Shown piece by piece: positions 1 through 7,493 of a stretch of 12,826 bases of DNA; the first letter of the stretch is position 1, and every line of letters begins with the position of its first letter. The notes beneath the pieces were generated by a model. It was given only the letters and a program-made list of their open reading frames with translations. It had not been told where the DNA came from and ran no database searches. Position numbers and translations under genes: made by a program. The stretch comes from an uncultured Varibaculum sp. (GTDB taxonomy: Bacteria; Actinomycetota; Actinomycetes; Actinomycetales; Actinomycetaceae). Location: NCBI GenBank assembly GCA_947253735.1, contig CAMYAU010000037.1:1-12826 (forward strand), given 5' to 3'.

Positions 1-661
1 GTACCAGGGAAACTGCCTTAGCAGCACCAGTGGTGGTAGGCACAATATTTAGCGCAGCAGCGCGGGCGCGACGTAGATCCTTGTGCGGAGCATCATGCAG
101 ACGCTGATCGCCGGTGTAAGCGTGGATCGTGGTCATCAAGCCACGTTCAATCCCGAACTTATCGTTAAGTACCTTCGCCATGGGGGCTAGGCAGTTGGTG
201 GTGCAGGAAGCATTAGAAATAATGTTGTGCTTTGCAGGATCGTAATCGGTGTGGTTTACGCCCATTACGAAAGTCGCGTCAACATTCTTGCCGGGAGCGG
301 AAATAATAACTTTCTTTGCTCCCCCTTCCAGGTGAGCCTTCGCCTTGGTGGCGTCAGTGAAGAAGCCGGTGGATTCGACTACGATATCTGCACCCACTTC
401 ACTCCAGGGCAAGTTAGCAGGATCGCGCTCTTCGAAAGTAACGATCTTGTGGTCGCCTACGGTAATGGATTTTTCGTCGTAGCTGACCTCGGCATCGAGC
501 CGCCCCAGAATAGAATCGTACTTTAGCAGGTGAGCTAGAGTTTTGTTGTCGGTGAGGTCGTTAACGGCCACAACCTCAATATCGGCTCCCTGAGCCCGAA
601 TAGCCCGGAAAAAGTTACGGCCGATACGGCCAAAGCCGTTGATTCCAACGCGGATAGTCAC
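1..661 (-). CDS. gap: Glyceraldehyde-3-phosphate dehydrogenase, type I (partial, C-terminus off the left edge)
   Basis: This cytosolic glycolytic enzyme oxidises and phosphorylates glyceraldehyde-3-phosphate to 1,3-bisphosphoglycerate using NAD+. The first 220 residues are present, of about 335 usual for the family. The protein opens with the Rossmann motif GINGFGRIGR (residues 6-15). The catalytic cysteine is C153 in SCTTNC and the catalytic histidine is H180 in TIHAYTGDQ. D35, at the end of the second beta strand (VAVNDL), is the residue that normally favours NAD+ over NADP+. The start is GTG at 659-661, chosen because AGGAGG lies 6 bases upstream (complement of 668-673) and the N-terminus then matches the family exactly. 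It follows whiA on the same strand after a 221-base gap that carries two hairpins, so it may have its own promoter. In actinobacteria pgk and tpiA usually follow; here they would be off the window. Confidence 0.97.
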   Translation of the reverse strand, partial: MTIRVGINGFGRIGRNFFRAIRAQGADIEVVAVNDLTDNKTLAHLLKYDSILGRLDAEVSYDEKSITVGDHKIVTFEERDPANLPWSEVGADIVVESTGFFTDATKAKAHLEGGAKKVIISAPGKNVDATFVMGVNHTDYDPAKHNIISNASCTTNCLAPMAKVLNDKFGIERGLMTTIHAYTGDQRLHDAPHKDLRRARAAALNIVPTTTGAAKAVSLV

Positions 662-676
662 TATTATCCTCCTGAA

Positions 677-694
677 CTGCTGGTTTACCAGCGG
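677..694 (-). promoter_or_regulatory. Small hairpin just upstream of the gap ribosome binding site
   Basis: GCTGG and CCAGC (679-683 and 688-692) pair around a 4-base loop, and two further outer pairs, one of them G-U, give a 7-pair stem. The stem ends only 3 bases before the AGGAGG of gap. It could stabilise the gap mRNA 5' end or be a DNA operator dyad. It has no T-run after it, so it is not a terminator. The structure is seen in the sequence; its function is inferred. Confidence 0.4.
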
Positions 695-718
695 AGTCTA
701 TTTACAAGGTCAAGATCA

Positions 719-746
719 GTGGCTACCTAGTGAAACCAGTAGCCGC
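719..746 (-). repeat. Inverted repeat in the whiA-gap spacer
   Basis: GGCTAC (721-726) and GTAGCC (739-744) form a 6-bp dyad with a 12-base loop. One G-U pair and one G-C pair extend it outward to 719 and 746. There is no following T-run on either strand, so an intrinsic terminator is unlikely. It may be an operator or an mRNA structure in the gap leader. The rest of the spacer (747-882) shows only a weak promoter candidate for gap, TAAAAT on the minus strand (842-847), whose -35 match is poor and whose spacing is short. Confidence 0.3.
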
Positions 747-882
747 AATCTTGGGGGCGATCATCTTGAGCCGCCCTCTTGCTTTCTAGTTTACACGGGA
801 TAGTGATTTTCTGCTTAGGCCCATTGTCGTTATTTACTGAGATTTTACCCTTGGGATACTTGCCACAATAACAGAGCCTTTA

Positions 883-1860
883 TTAATCAGCGTTTTGTTG
901 CCCAACCGCCGCTTGGGTGGGAGATATCCCCTGTTCATGAGCAACTTTATCTGCCATGGCTAACAACCGCCGAATCCTTCCGGCAACCGCATCTTTAGTT
1001 AGTGGCGGATCAGCTTTGTGTCCCAGTTCCTCCAAGGAAGCCTCCTTATACTGCAATCGCAACTGACCGGCCTGCAAAAGATGCTCCGGAATATCATCAC
1101 CTAAAATTTCGAAGGCTCGCCGCACCCGGGCGGATGCGGCTACCGCTGCCCGAGCGCTACGGCGCAGATTCGCATCATCAAAATTCGCTAAACGATTAAC
1201 CGAACCTCGCACCTGATTAGTTTCGCGATTCTTTTCCCAAATTTCTTGCGCCTTAACTGCCCCTATTGCGGTTAACAGTTTCGATATCTGCTCTCCGTCA
1301 CGTACGACCACCCGATCTAAGCCACGAACTTGGCGAGATTTCGCGCTGACGCCCAGACGCCGCGCCGCCCCCACCAGAGCCAATGCTGCCTCTGGTCCGG
1401 GACAGGTAATCTCTAAAGATCCAGAACGTCCTGGTTGGGATAAAGATCCCCGAGCCATAAAAGCCCCTCTCCAGGTGGCTTTCGACACCCCCAAGTCACC
1501 AGAAACTAACCGAGGAGATAAGCCCCGCACCGGACGTCCAGCCCGATCGAGCAAACCAGTCAGTCGCGCCAGAGTCCCAGCGTTTTCTACGACTCGCACT
1601 ACGTAGCGATCATCTGAGCGAATTCCCTTGGCTTCCACTTTCACCACATCAGGATGGGCATCAAAAAGATTCTGCAGGCAGTCAACCAGGTTTTTCATTA
1701 CCGCAACGTTATCGACATCGGCTTCAACTACAATGTTCCGGTTAATCAAATGGATTCCGCCCGCAAAGCGCAAAATACTAGCTGTTTGTGCCTGCGCCTC
1801 AGACTGCTTAGCTAAGATTTTCCCCGCCAGCTCATTTTTTATATCTGAGGTCAAAGACAT
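883..1860 (-). CDS. whiA: DNA-binding protein WhiA
   Basis: WhiA is a conserved Gram-positive DNA-binding protein. In Streptomyces it controls the switch to sporulation and cell division together with WhiB; in non-sporulating bacteria it affects division and metabolism. The protein is 325 residues, close to the usual length. The first two thirds match the LAGLIDADG-endonuclease-like fold that has lost catalysis (for example SILRFAGGIHL near residues 28-38). The C-terminus holds the family helix-turn-helix, roughly residues 273-308 (EASLEELG, then DAVAGRIRRLLAMAD). I chose the ATG at 1858-1860 because MSLTSDIKNEL matches the usual WhiA start and a GGAAAGG ribosome site lies about 9 bases upstream; a TTG 30 bases further out has no such support. 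It sits 61 bases after yvcK with no terminator between, so it is probably in the uvrC-rapZ-yvcK-whiA transcript. Confidence 0.97.
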   Translation of the reverse strand: MSLTSDIKNELAGKILAKQSEAQAQTASILRFAGGIHLINRNIVVEADVDNVAVMKNLVDCLQNLFDAHPDVVKVEAKGIRSDDRYVVRVVENAGTLARLTGLLDRAGRPVRGLSPRLVSGDLGVSKATWRGAFMARGSLSQPGRSGSLEITCPGPEAALALVGAARRLGVSAKSRQVRGLDRVVVRDGEQISKLLTAIGAVKAQEIWEKNRETNQVRGSVNRLANFDDANLRRSARAAVAASARVRRAFEILGDDIPEHLLQAGQLRLQYKEASLEELGHKADPPLTKDAVAGRIRRLLAMADKVAHEQGISPTQAAVGQQNAD

Positions 1861-1921
1861 ATCGTTTTCCCTTTCCGCCCTATAAAGCAAGTGTCCAGTT
1901 TGTCTCTAGGAATCATTCTAA

Positions 1922-2920
1922 CTAGAGCTCGGGAAAGCCCACTTCCGATAGATATCCTTCAAATGCATCTCGCAAGGCTGCCGCCAGGCGTAACGGATCA
2001 TGCTGTTCCGAAGCCGAACCTGCTCTAACCTGGCGCATGATCAATTTTGCACCGATAGAGTCGGCTGCGCTTTCTAGATCGTCGTCATCTTCGATCGCGG
2101 TAGGATCCACAATCACCACATCGATTTTAGTATCGGGGGCAAAATGCCGAAACGCCTCGATATGTCCCGATAAAGTTAAATCTTCGGTTTCTTCGGTGTG
2201 AGGTTGCAGATTCATCACCATCACTTTTCCTGCTGATGAGCGCTGCAAGGCTTCGGATAGTTCAGGAACTAGCAGGTGCGGAATCACCGAGGTATACCAG
2301 GATCCCGGGCCAAGAACTATCCCTTCAGCTTCTTGAATCGCCTGGATTGTTTCCGGGCAGACCCGCGGATGAGTAGGGCTTAAACGCACATCGACTACCT
2401 TCCCCGGAGCTTTAGCGGTTTTGGCTTGGCCATGTACAGTACGTTTTTTGCCATCCAGGACTAAATCCGCCTCAATCTCCATGGGGTCCGCACACATGGG
2501 CAGTACTTTTCCTTTGCAGTTGAGCAGCCTGGCCACCCAATCTAAACCTTCGACTACGTCCCCTAATAAATCCCACATGGTGACAATTAGCAGGTTACCC
2601 AATGCGTGATTATCCAGCGGCCCATCGGAACTAAAACGATGCTGCATAGCATCTCGCCAGGTAAGACCCCATTCTGTATCATCGCATAGCGCCGAAAGCG
2701 CCATTCGTAGATCCCCGGGAGGAAGCACCCCGAGCTCTTCCCGTAAGCGCCCGGAGGAGCCCCCATCATCAGCTACGGTCACCACCGCGGTTAGTTGCCG
2801 GGTGATATGACGCAAAGCACGCAAAGTGGCAGAGAGGCCATGTCCTCCCCCCAGAGCCACAATATTGGGACCCGTCCAACCGCGAGTCACCCAACCGTTT
2901 GAATCTAGTAGTGTTCTCAT
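1922..2920 (-). CDS. yvcK: YvcK/CofD-like gluconeogenesis factor (UDP-sugar-binding morphology protein)
   Basis: This family belongs to the CofD-like fold. Members bind UDP-N-acetylglucosamine and link carbon metabolism to cell-wall synthesis and shape (B. subtilis YvcK, M. tuberculosis CuvA); they are not known to make coenzyme F420. The protein is 332 residues, the normal length. Visible family motifs are GGGHGLS (24-30), the acidic and glycine-rich VADDGGSSGRLR (49-60), PPGDLR (67-72) and a later NHALGNLL. The ATG overlaps the rapZ stop as ATGA, which points to translational coupling with RapZ; the ribosome site inside rapZ is weak (GGGGTTGGA). The rapZ-yvcK-whiA trio is conserved across many Gram-positive bacteria. 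In M. tuberculosis the homologue is a PknB substrate; no site is claimed here. Confidence 0.95.
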   Translation of the reverse strand: MRTLLDSNGWVTRGWTGPNIVALGGGHGLSATLRALRHITRQLTAVVTVADDGGSSGRLREELGVLPPGDLRMALSALCDDTEWGLTWRDAMQHRFSSDGPLDNHALGNLLIVTMWDLLGDVVEGLDWVARLLNCKGKVLPMCADPMEIEADLVLDGKKRTVHGQAKTAKAPGKVVDVRLSPTHPRVCPETIQAIQEAEGIVLGPGSWYTSVIPHLLVPELSEALQRSSAGKVMVMNLQPHTEETEDLTLSGHIEAFRHFAPDTKIDVVIVDPTAIEDDDDLESAADSIGAKLIMRQVRAGSASEQHDPLRLAAALRDAFEGYLSEVGFPEL

Positions 2921-3870
2921 TCCAACCCCAGATCCCTGTGCACGGTGCGCACGGGCAACCCCTGCGCCCGGAACAACTCACTCATTTTTTCGGTTAAAGC
3001 CACCGATCGATGCTGCCCGCCAGTACATCCAATCGCAATGGTTACAAAGGGTTTCAGTTCGGTTAAATAACCATCGAAAATGGGGGTCAACAGGTTCACC
3101 ATATTTATCGCAAACTCTTCGGCACCTGGCTGATCCAAAACATATTTTGCTACCGGTTCGTCCCGGCCGGTTAGATGTCGCAATTCGCTCACCCAGTAAG
3201 GATTAGCCAAAAAGCGCACGTCGCAGACCCAATCCGCATCGAGGGGAATCCCGTTTTTAAATCCGAAGGACATTACGGTGAGTTTCATGGGACGGTCTCC
3301 CTCCCCGGCCACCACATCACGCATATGTCGGTTCAGGTCATGAACATTCATATTGGTAGTGTCGATTAGGGCATCGGCACGGGCACGAATAGGAGCCAGA
3401 ATCCGTCGCTCCGCACGGATTCCATCCAGGATGCGCCCTCCTTCTTGTAAGGGATGGGGACGCCGATTGGATTCATAGCGGCGCACCAGTACCCGCTCGT
3501 CCGCATCTAAGAAAACCAACTGGTAACGGATATTGCGCCGCGATAGTTCATCCAAAGCGTATTGCAACTTAGAAAACAGTTCACCACTGCGTACATCCAC
3601 AATCGCGGCTAAACGGTGGATGCCTTCTCCCTCTGGAGTCATCATGTCGGCAAAAGGCAGCAGCATGGCGGGTGGTAGATTATCGACTACATACCAGTCA
3701 AGATCTTCTAATGCCTGTCCAGCTCGCGAGCGTCCCGCCCCTGACATCCCGGTAATAATGATCATCTCCGGCACATTGGCTTCTCGCGGCGGCGCGGTTT
3801 CGTCAAGAATGGGCACTCCCTCGGGCACGGTGGGCGGGGAAGATACGTAGTGTCGCTGAACTTCATCCAT
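2917..3870 (-). CDS. rapZ: RapZ/YvcJ-type nucleotide-binding protein
   Basis: RapZ-family P-loop protein of 317 residues. In E. coli RapZ is the RNase adaptor that senses glucosamine-6-phosphate and directs decay of the small RNA GlmZ. In Gram-positives (YvcJ) it is an ATP/GTPase of less certain role, so the RNA-adaptor function should not be assumed here. The Walker A motif is GMSGAGRS (41-48), with Arg where Lys is common, as in other actinobacterial members. It is followed by VVDNLPP (61-67), a Walker-B-like VFLDADE stretch and RRPHPL. The C-terminal RapZ signature GCTGGQHRS is at 281-289. About 35 residues precede the core, a typical actinobacterial extension. The ATG at 3868-3870 lies 29 bases after the uvrC stop and has no clear Shine-Dalgarno site, so coupling to uvrC is possible; M36 is an alternative start. 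Confidence 0.93.
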   Translation of the reverse strand: MDEVQRHYVSSPPTVPEGVPILDETAPPREANVPEMIIITGMSGAGRSRAGQALEDLDWYVVDNLPPAMLLPFADMMTPEGEGIHRLAAIVDVRSGELFSKLQYALDELSRRNIRYQLVFLDADERVLVRRYESNRRPHPLQEGGRILDGIRAERRILAPIRARADALIDTTNMNVHDLNRHMRDVVAGEGDRPMKLTVMSFGFKNGIPLDADWVCDVRFLANPYWVSELRHLTGRDEPVAKYVLDQPGAEEFAINMVNLLTPIFDGYLTELKPFVTIAIGCTGGQHRSVALTEKMSELFRAQGLPVRTVHRDLGLE

Positions 3871-3899
3871 GTTCTAAGTATGCTACGAAGCGCGCTGAC

Positions 3900-5861
3900 T
3901 TACCGGTTATCGGCAAGAGAATCCGCAATCTGTTTGGCCATTACCGGTCCGATACCGCTGACTTCGGCGATCTGATCCACATTTGCTGCCCGGAGACGTT
4001 TTAGGGAACCGAAATGCTTCAACAGGGCTTTTTGCCGCACCGCACCGAGTCCCGGCACCGCATCTAACACCGATTTTTGTATGCTCTTGCCCCGTTTTTT
4101 TCGATGGGCAGTAATTGCAAAGCGGTGGGATTCATCCCGCAAATACTGCAAAAGATAAAGTGCGGGCGAGGTGCGTGGCAAGATAACTGGAAACTCTGCG
4201 CCTGGCAACCACACTTCCTCCAGGCGCTTGGCTAATCCGATTACGTTCACATTGGCCCCTGCTGCTTCTAGCGCTTTTTGGGCCGCATTCACTTGTGGGG
4301 CTCCCCCATCTACCACGATTAGATCCGGCGGATAAGAAAAACGACGCAAACTGAGTTCCCCGGAAGTTTCGGCACTCACGAGTTGTTTTTGCGCTTCCGC
4401 TTCTTCTGCACGCAACCTGGCAAAACGCCGGGTGAGAACTTCATTCATGGCTTTGGTATCGTCAGCAGAATCTTCCGCGGTGCTTTGAATATTAAAGCTG
4501 CGATAGGCTCTCTTTAACGGGGCGCCGTCTTCGAACACCACCATTGAACCCACTTGGTGAGTACCTTGCGTGTGGGAAATATCGTAGCCTTCAATCCTTA
4601 AGGGAGCATCTGCTAACTCTAAATATTCTTGCAGTTCACGCAAGGCTTCGGAGCGCTGCGTCAAATCTCCTACCCGCTTGGTTTTATGTAAGCGCAAAGC
4701 CTGAGCAGCGTTTTCCGCCACAGTTTCCATCAGAGCACGTTTCGCTCCCCGTTTCGGCACTCGAATTTCAACTTTCTTTCCCCGGATCTGCGATAACCAG
4801 GAGTTCAGGGTCTGCGCCCTCGCAGGCAAACGGGGCATTAAAATTTCAGAGGGAATCGCCTGGGTGGGGGTATGTTCCACGTCATCTACGCTTTTGGCGG
4901 GAGCTACAGCTTGATTTAGCTGTCGATACTCTCCGTACACCTGTTCTAAAAAGCTTTCCAGCATTTCTGGTAAGTCGCTATCTTCGGGGGTGTCTACCAC
5001 CCAACCACGCTCGCCTCGGATTCTACCGGCACGTACATAAAAAACCTGCACCATCATTTCCAGGTCATCCTTGGCCAGGGCATACACATCGGCATCAACG
5101 TTTTCGTCCAGGACGACCGTATTTTTTTCTCTAACCTTTTCGAGGGCGCGCAACTGGTCACGTAGCTTCGCTGCCTGCTCAAAGTCTAGGCTAGCGGCCG
5201 CCTCTTCCATTTCCTGTTGTAGCCGAGACGTAAAAGGCTCGGTTTTCCCATCCAGGAAGGCGCTCACCTGCTCGACTAACTGTCGATACTCGCCGACAGA
5301 GATCCTCCCCACGCAAGGGGCAGAGCATTTATCAATATACCCTTCCAAACAGGGACGCCCTAGCGCCTGAGAACGGTTAAATACTCCTTTGGTACACGAG
5401 CGCAGCGGAAAAACTTTACGTAGCAAATCCATAGTTTCCCGAATCGCCCACACCTGAGTGTAGGGACCAAAATAGCGTGAGTTTGCCCGTCGCCTTTCCC
5501 TCGTAATGTGAATGTGAGGATATTCTTCCCCCATATTTAAAGCTAAATAGGGATAGGACTTGTCATCCCGATACATTACGTTAAAGCGCGGCGCGAACTC
5601 TTTTATCCAGGAGTATTCCAGAGAAAGCGCCTCTAATTCATTGCTTACCGTGATCCATTTAACTGCTGCCCCGGTAGTAACCATTTTTCGGGTGCGTGGA
5701 TGCAGTGACTCTAGGGGTTGAAAATAATTAGCTAGCCGGTTACGCAAGTTCACAGCTTTGCCCACGTAGATAACCCGTCCATTTTTATCCAGAAAACGGT
5801 AAACCCCGGGGCTAGGGGGAATATCTGCCGGAGCCGGCCGGTAGGATGCGGGATCAGCCAT
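3900..5861 (-). CDS. uvrC: UvrABC excision nuclease subunit C
   Basis: UvrC makes both incisions, 3' and 5' of a DNA lesion, after UvrA and UvrB have located it. The protein is 653 residues, within the family range. The N-terminal GIY-YIG nuclease spans about 15-95 (GVY at 19-21, IYVG at 31-34, catalytic R40 and E77). Cysteines C156, C171, C179 and C183 correspond to the four that hold a 4Fe-4S cluster in E. coli UvrC. The UVR (UvrB-contact) helix pair is about 216-244. The RNase-H-like 5' nuclease domain carries D427 (GYDISH), D518 (VVDGGAPQ) and H579 (DESHRFA). Two helix-hairpin-helix motifs (about 600-651) close the protein. The first gene of the block; its promoter should lie in the divergent spacer with gdhA. 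The start ATG lacks a well-spaced ribosome site (a GGAGG lies about 18 bases upstream). Confidence 0.97.
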   Translation of the reverse strand: MADPASYRPAPADIPPSPGVYRFLDKNGRVIYVGKAVNLRNRLANYFQPLESLHPRTRKMVTTGAAVKWITVSNELEALSLEYSWIKEFAPRFNVMYRDDKSYPYLALNMGEEYPHIHITRERRRANSRYFGPYTQVWAIRETMDLLRKVFPLRSCTKGVFNRSQALGRPCLEGYIDKCSAPCVGRISVGEYRQLVEQVSAFLDGKTEPFTSRLQQEMEEAAASLDFEQAAKLRDQLRALEKVREKNTVVLDENVDADVYALAKDDLEMMVQVFYVRAGRIRGERGWVVDTPEDSDLPEMLESFLEQVYGEYRQLNQAVAPAKSVDDVEHTPTQAIPSEILMPRLPARAQTLNSWLSQIRGKKVEIRVPKRGAKRALMETVAENAAQALRLHKTKRVGDLTQRSEALRELQEYLELADAPLRIEGYDISHTQGTHQVGSMVVFEDGAPLKRAYRSFNIQSTAEDSADDTKAMNEVLTRRFARLRAEEAEAQKQLVSAETSGELSLRRFSYPPDLIVVDGGAPQVNAAQKALEAAGANVNVIGLAKRLEEVWLPGAEFPVILPRTSPALYLLQYLRDESHRFAITAHRKKRGKSIQKSVLDAVPGLGAVRQKALLKHFGSLKRLRAANVDQIAEVSGIGPVMAKQIADSLADNR

Positions 5862-5990
5862 GTCTCATAGGATACCCGCCCTCCCCCACGTTTTTAATCC
5901 GGTGTTCTCCCTGTACAGCTGCCCATTCTCCCCTGGCATGCTTGGCATTATCCGCCCTAAGTCCCTGCCGGACCGGTAAATTATGTGAGA

Positions 5991-6012
5991 AAGGCAAAAA
6001 AGTTAATGCCTT
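5991..6012. repeat. AAGGCA-N10-TGCCTT dyad in the uvrC/gdhA divergent spacer
   Basis: AAGGCA (5991-5996) and TGCCTT (6007-6012) form a 6-bp inverted repeat whose centres are 16 bases apart, compatible with a dimeric regulator on one DNA face. It immediately precedes the best gdhA promoter candidate. The intervening bases are A/T-rich. No known operator consensus was recognised, so a role is only a possibility. Confidence 0.25.
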
Positions 6013-6041
6013 AGTCAAAATGTGGATAGCGGTGGTAAAGT
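6012..6041 (+). promoter_or_regulatory. Weak candidate promoter for gdhA
   Basis: TAGTCA (6012-6017) as -35 and TAAAGT (6036-6041) as -10 each match the sigma-70 consensus at four of six positions, with an 18-base spacer. A start near 6049 would give a leader of about 80 bases containing the hairpin at 6077-6098. The match is modest and other promoters in this spacer are possible. For uvrC on the opposite strand, CATAAT (complement of 5980-5985) is a possible -10 with no good -35. Confidence 0.3.
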
Positions 6042-6076
6042 TTCGGCGAAAAATGAAAACTAAAAGGGTAGCGCGC

Positions 6077-6098
6077 TTCGTTCGATAAGGCGAACGAA
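6077..6098 (+). promoter_or_regulatory. Perfect 8-bp inverted repeat in the gdhA leader
   Basis: TTCGTTCG (6077-6084) and CGAACGAA (6091-6098) are exact inverted repeats separated by ATAAGG. They lie about 18 bases before the gdhA ribosome site. As RNA this is a stable hairpin without a T-run, so it is not a terminator. As DNA it is a good candidate operator. Glutamate dehydrogenase genes are commonly nitrogen-regulated, but this dyad does not match the GlnR or AmtR consensus as I know them. Confidence 0.45.
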
Positions 6099-6128
6099 AC
6101 ATACCGAGCAATTTTTAAGGAGGCGCTG

Positions 6129-7466
6129 ATGAGTAGTGTTGTGGAAAAGGTTTACGATGAAGTTCTTGATCGTAACCCTAATGAACCCGAATTTCACCAG
6201 GCAGTAAGGGAAATCCTGGAGTCCATTGGCCCCGCTGTAGAAAAGCATCCCGAGTTCGCGGAAACCAAACTTTTAGACCGGCTGGTAGAGCCAGAACGTC
6301 AGATTCTTTTCCGGGTTCCCTGGGTTGACGACAACGGCGAAGTACAAGTTAACCGGGGATACCGCATCGAGTTCAACTCCGCACTAGGACCCTATAAAGG
6401 CGGTTTACGTTTCCATCGCTCCGTTAACCGTTCGATTCTGAAATTCTTAGGTTTCGAACAGATCTTTAAAAATGCACTAACCGGTCAGGGTATCGGCGGC
6501 GGCAAGGGCGGCTCGGATTTTGATCCTCACGGCCGTTCCGACACCGAAGTAATGCGCTTTTGCCAACAATTCATGACCGAGCTTTATCGCCATATCGGAC
6601 AATACACCGATATTCCCGCTGGTGACATCGGGGTTGGCGGACGCGAAATTGGCTATCTATTTGGCATGTATAAGCGGCTGACCAACCGTTTTGAATCGGG
6701 AGTGTTAACTGGCAAGTCTCTTTCTTGGGGCGGGTCTCAGGCTCGTACAGAAGCCACCGGATATGGAACTGTGCTCTTTGCTCAAAGAATGTTGCAGACC
6801 CGGGGACAAGATCTAGAAGGCCAACGGGTACTGATCTCCGGCGCCGGTAACGTAGCCATCTACGCGGTTGAAAAAGCTGAACAGCTGGGCGCGAAAGTAG
6901 TGACCGTCTCCGATTCTTCCGGCTGGGTACTAGATGAGGACGGAATCGATGTCCAACTGCTAAAACAGGTTAAAGAAGTAGAGCGGGCGCGGCTAACCGA
7001 GTATGCTAAGCGCAAGCCCGGTGTTACCTACCACTCGGGCTCCAAGCCTTGGGCAGTAGGCGGTACAGTTGCGCTTCCTTGCGCTACCCAAAACGAACTT
7101 ACTTCTCAGGATGCAAAACGTTTGCTAGATGGCGGGGTCAAAGTAGTAGCTGAAGGCGCAAATATGCCCTGTACTCCTAATGCCACCAGCTTGTTCCAAG
7201 ATTCCGGAGTGCTATTTGCTCCCGGCAAAGCAGCCAATGCTGGCGGGGTTGCCACCTCCGCTTTGGAGATGAGCCAAAACGCTTCCCGCGCCTCTTGGAG
7301 TTTTGAAAAGGTCGAGAAGGAACTGACCAAGATCATGCACAATATTCATGACGAATGTGCCCAAACAGCTGAAGAATATGGCCATGCCGGTAACTATGTG
7401 ATGGGAGCTAATATCAATAGCTTCCTGAAAGTAGCTCACGCCATGATGGAGCAAGGCATCGTCTAA
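6129..7466 (+). CDS. gdhA: NADP-type glutamate dehydrogenase
   Basis: This enzyme makes glutamate from 2-oxoglutarate and ammonium, a main route of nitrogen assimilation. The 445-residue length and sequence are those of the hexameric small GDH. The substrate region has GPYKGGLRFH (K90 and following) and the signature FKNALTGQGIGGGKGGSDFDP, in which K126 is the catalytic lysine position and K114 a further substrate-site lysine. D166 in PAGDIGVG is the catalytic acid. The dinucleotide domain shows ISGAGNVA (236-243) and then VSDSSG (260-265); the serine after the second strand fits NADPH use, though this is an inference. A strong AAGGAGG (6117-6123) lies 5 bases before the ATG. It is read alone, divergent from uvrC. 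Only 27 bases separate its stop from the convergent gene's stop, with no clear terminator. Confidence 0.97.
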   Translation: MSSVVEKVYDEVLDRNPNEPEFHQAVREILESIGPAVEKHPEFAETKLLDRLVEPERQILFRVPWVDDNGEVQVNRGYRIEFNSALGPYKGGLRFHRSVNRSILKFLGFEQIFKNALTGQGIGGGKGGSDFDPHGRSDTEVMRFCQQFMTELYRHIGQYTDIPAGDIGVGGREIGYLFGMYKRLTNRFESGVLTGKSLSWGGSQARTEATGYGTVLFAQRMLQTRGQDLEGQRVLISGAGNVAIYAVEKAEQLGAKVVTVSDSSGWVLDEDGIDVQLLKQVKEVERARLTEYAKRKPGVTYHSGSKPWAVGGTVALPCATQNELTSQDAKRLLDGGVKVVAEGANMPCTPNATSLFQDSGVLFAPGKAANAGGVATSALEMSQNASRASWSFEKVEKELTKIMHNIHDECAQTAEEYGHAGNYVMGANINSFLKVAHAMMEQGIV

Positions 7467-7493
7467 GAAAACAGCTAAATAACTGAATAGCGA

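Noticed and set aside
227..526. 99-codon plus-strand frame opposite gap
   Set aside because: It is antisense to the conserved gap coding region, with no independent support.
1861..1890. TTG start adding 10 residues to WhiA
   Set aside because: The added residues are the translated ribosome site; the ATG at 1860 gives the normal WhiA N-terminus.
4544..5134. Open frame of 196 codons on the plus strand opposite uvrC
   Set aside because: It is fully antisense to a well-conserved uvrC, its translation resembles no family, and it has no clear ribosome site.
5854..6111. 85-codon minus-strand frame leading into the uvrC start
   Set aside because: It covers the divergent promoter spacer and the gdhA leader, has no recognisable protein features, and ends by chance across the uvrC ATG.
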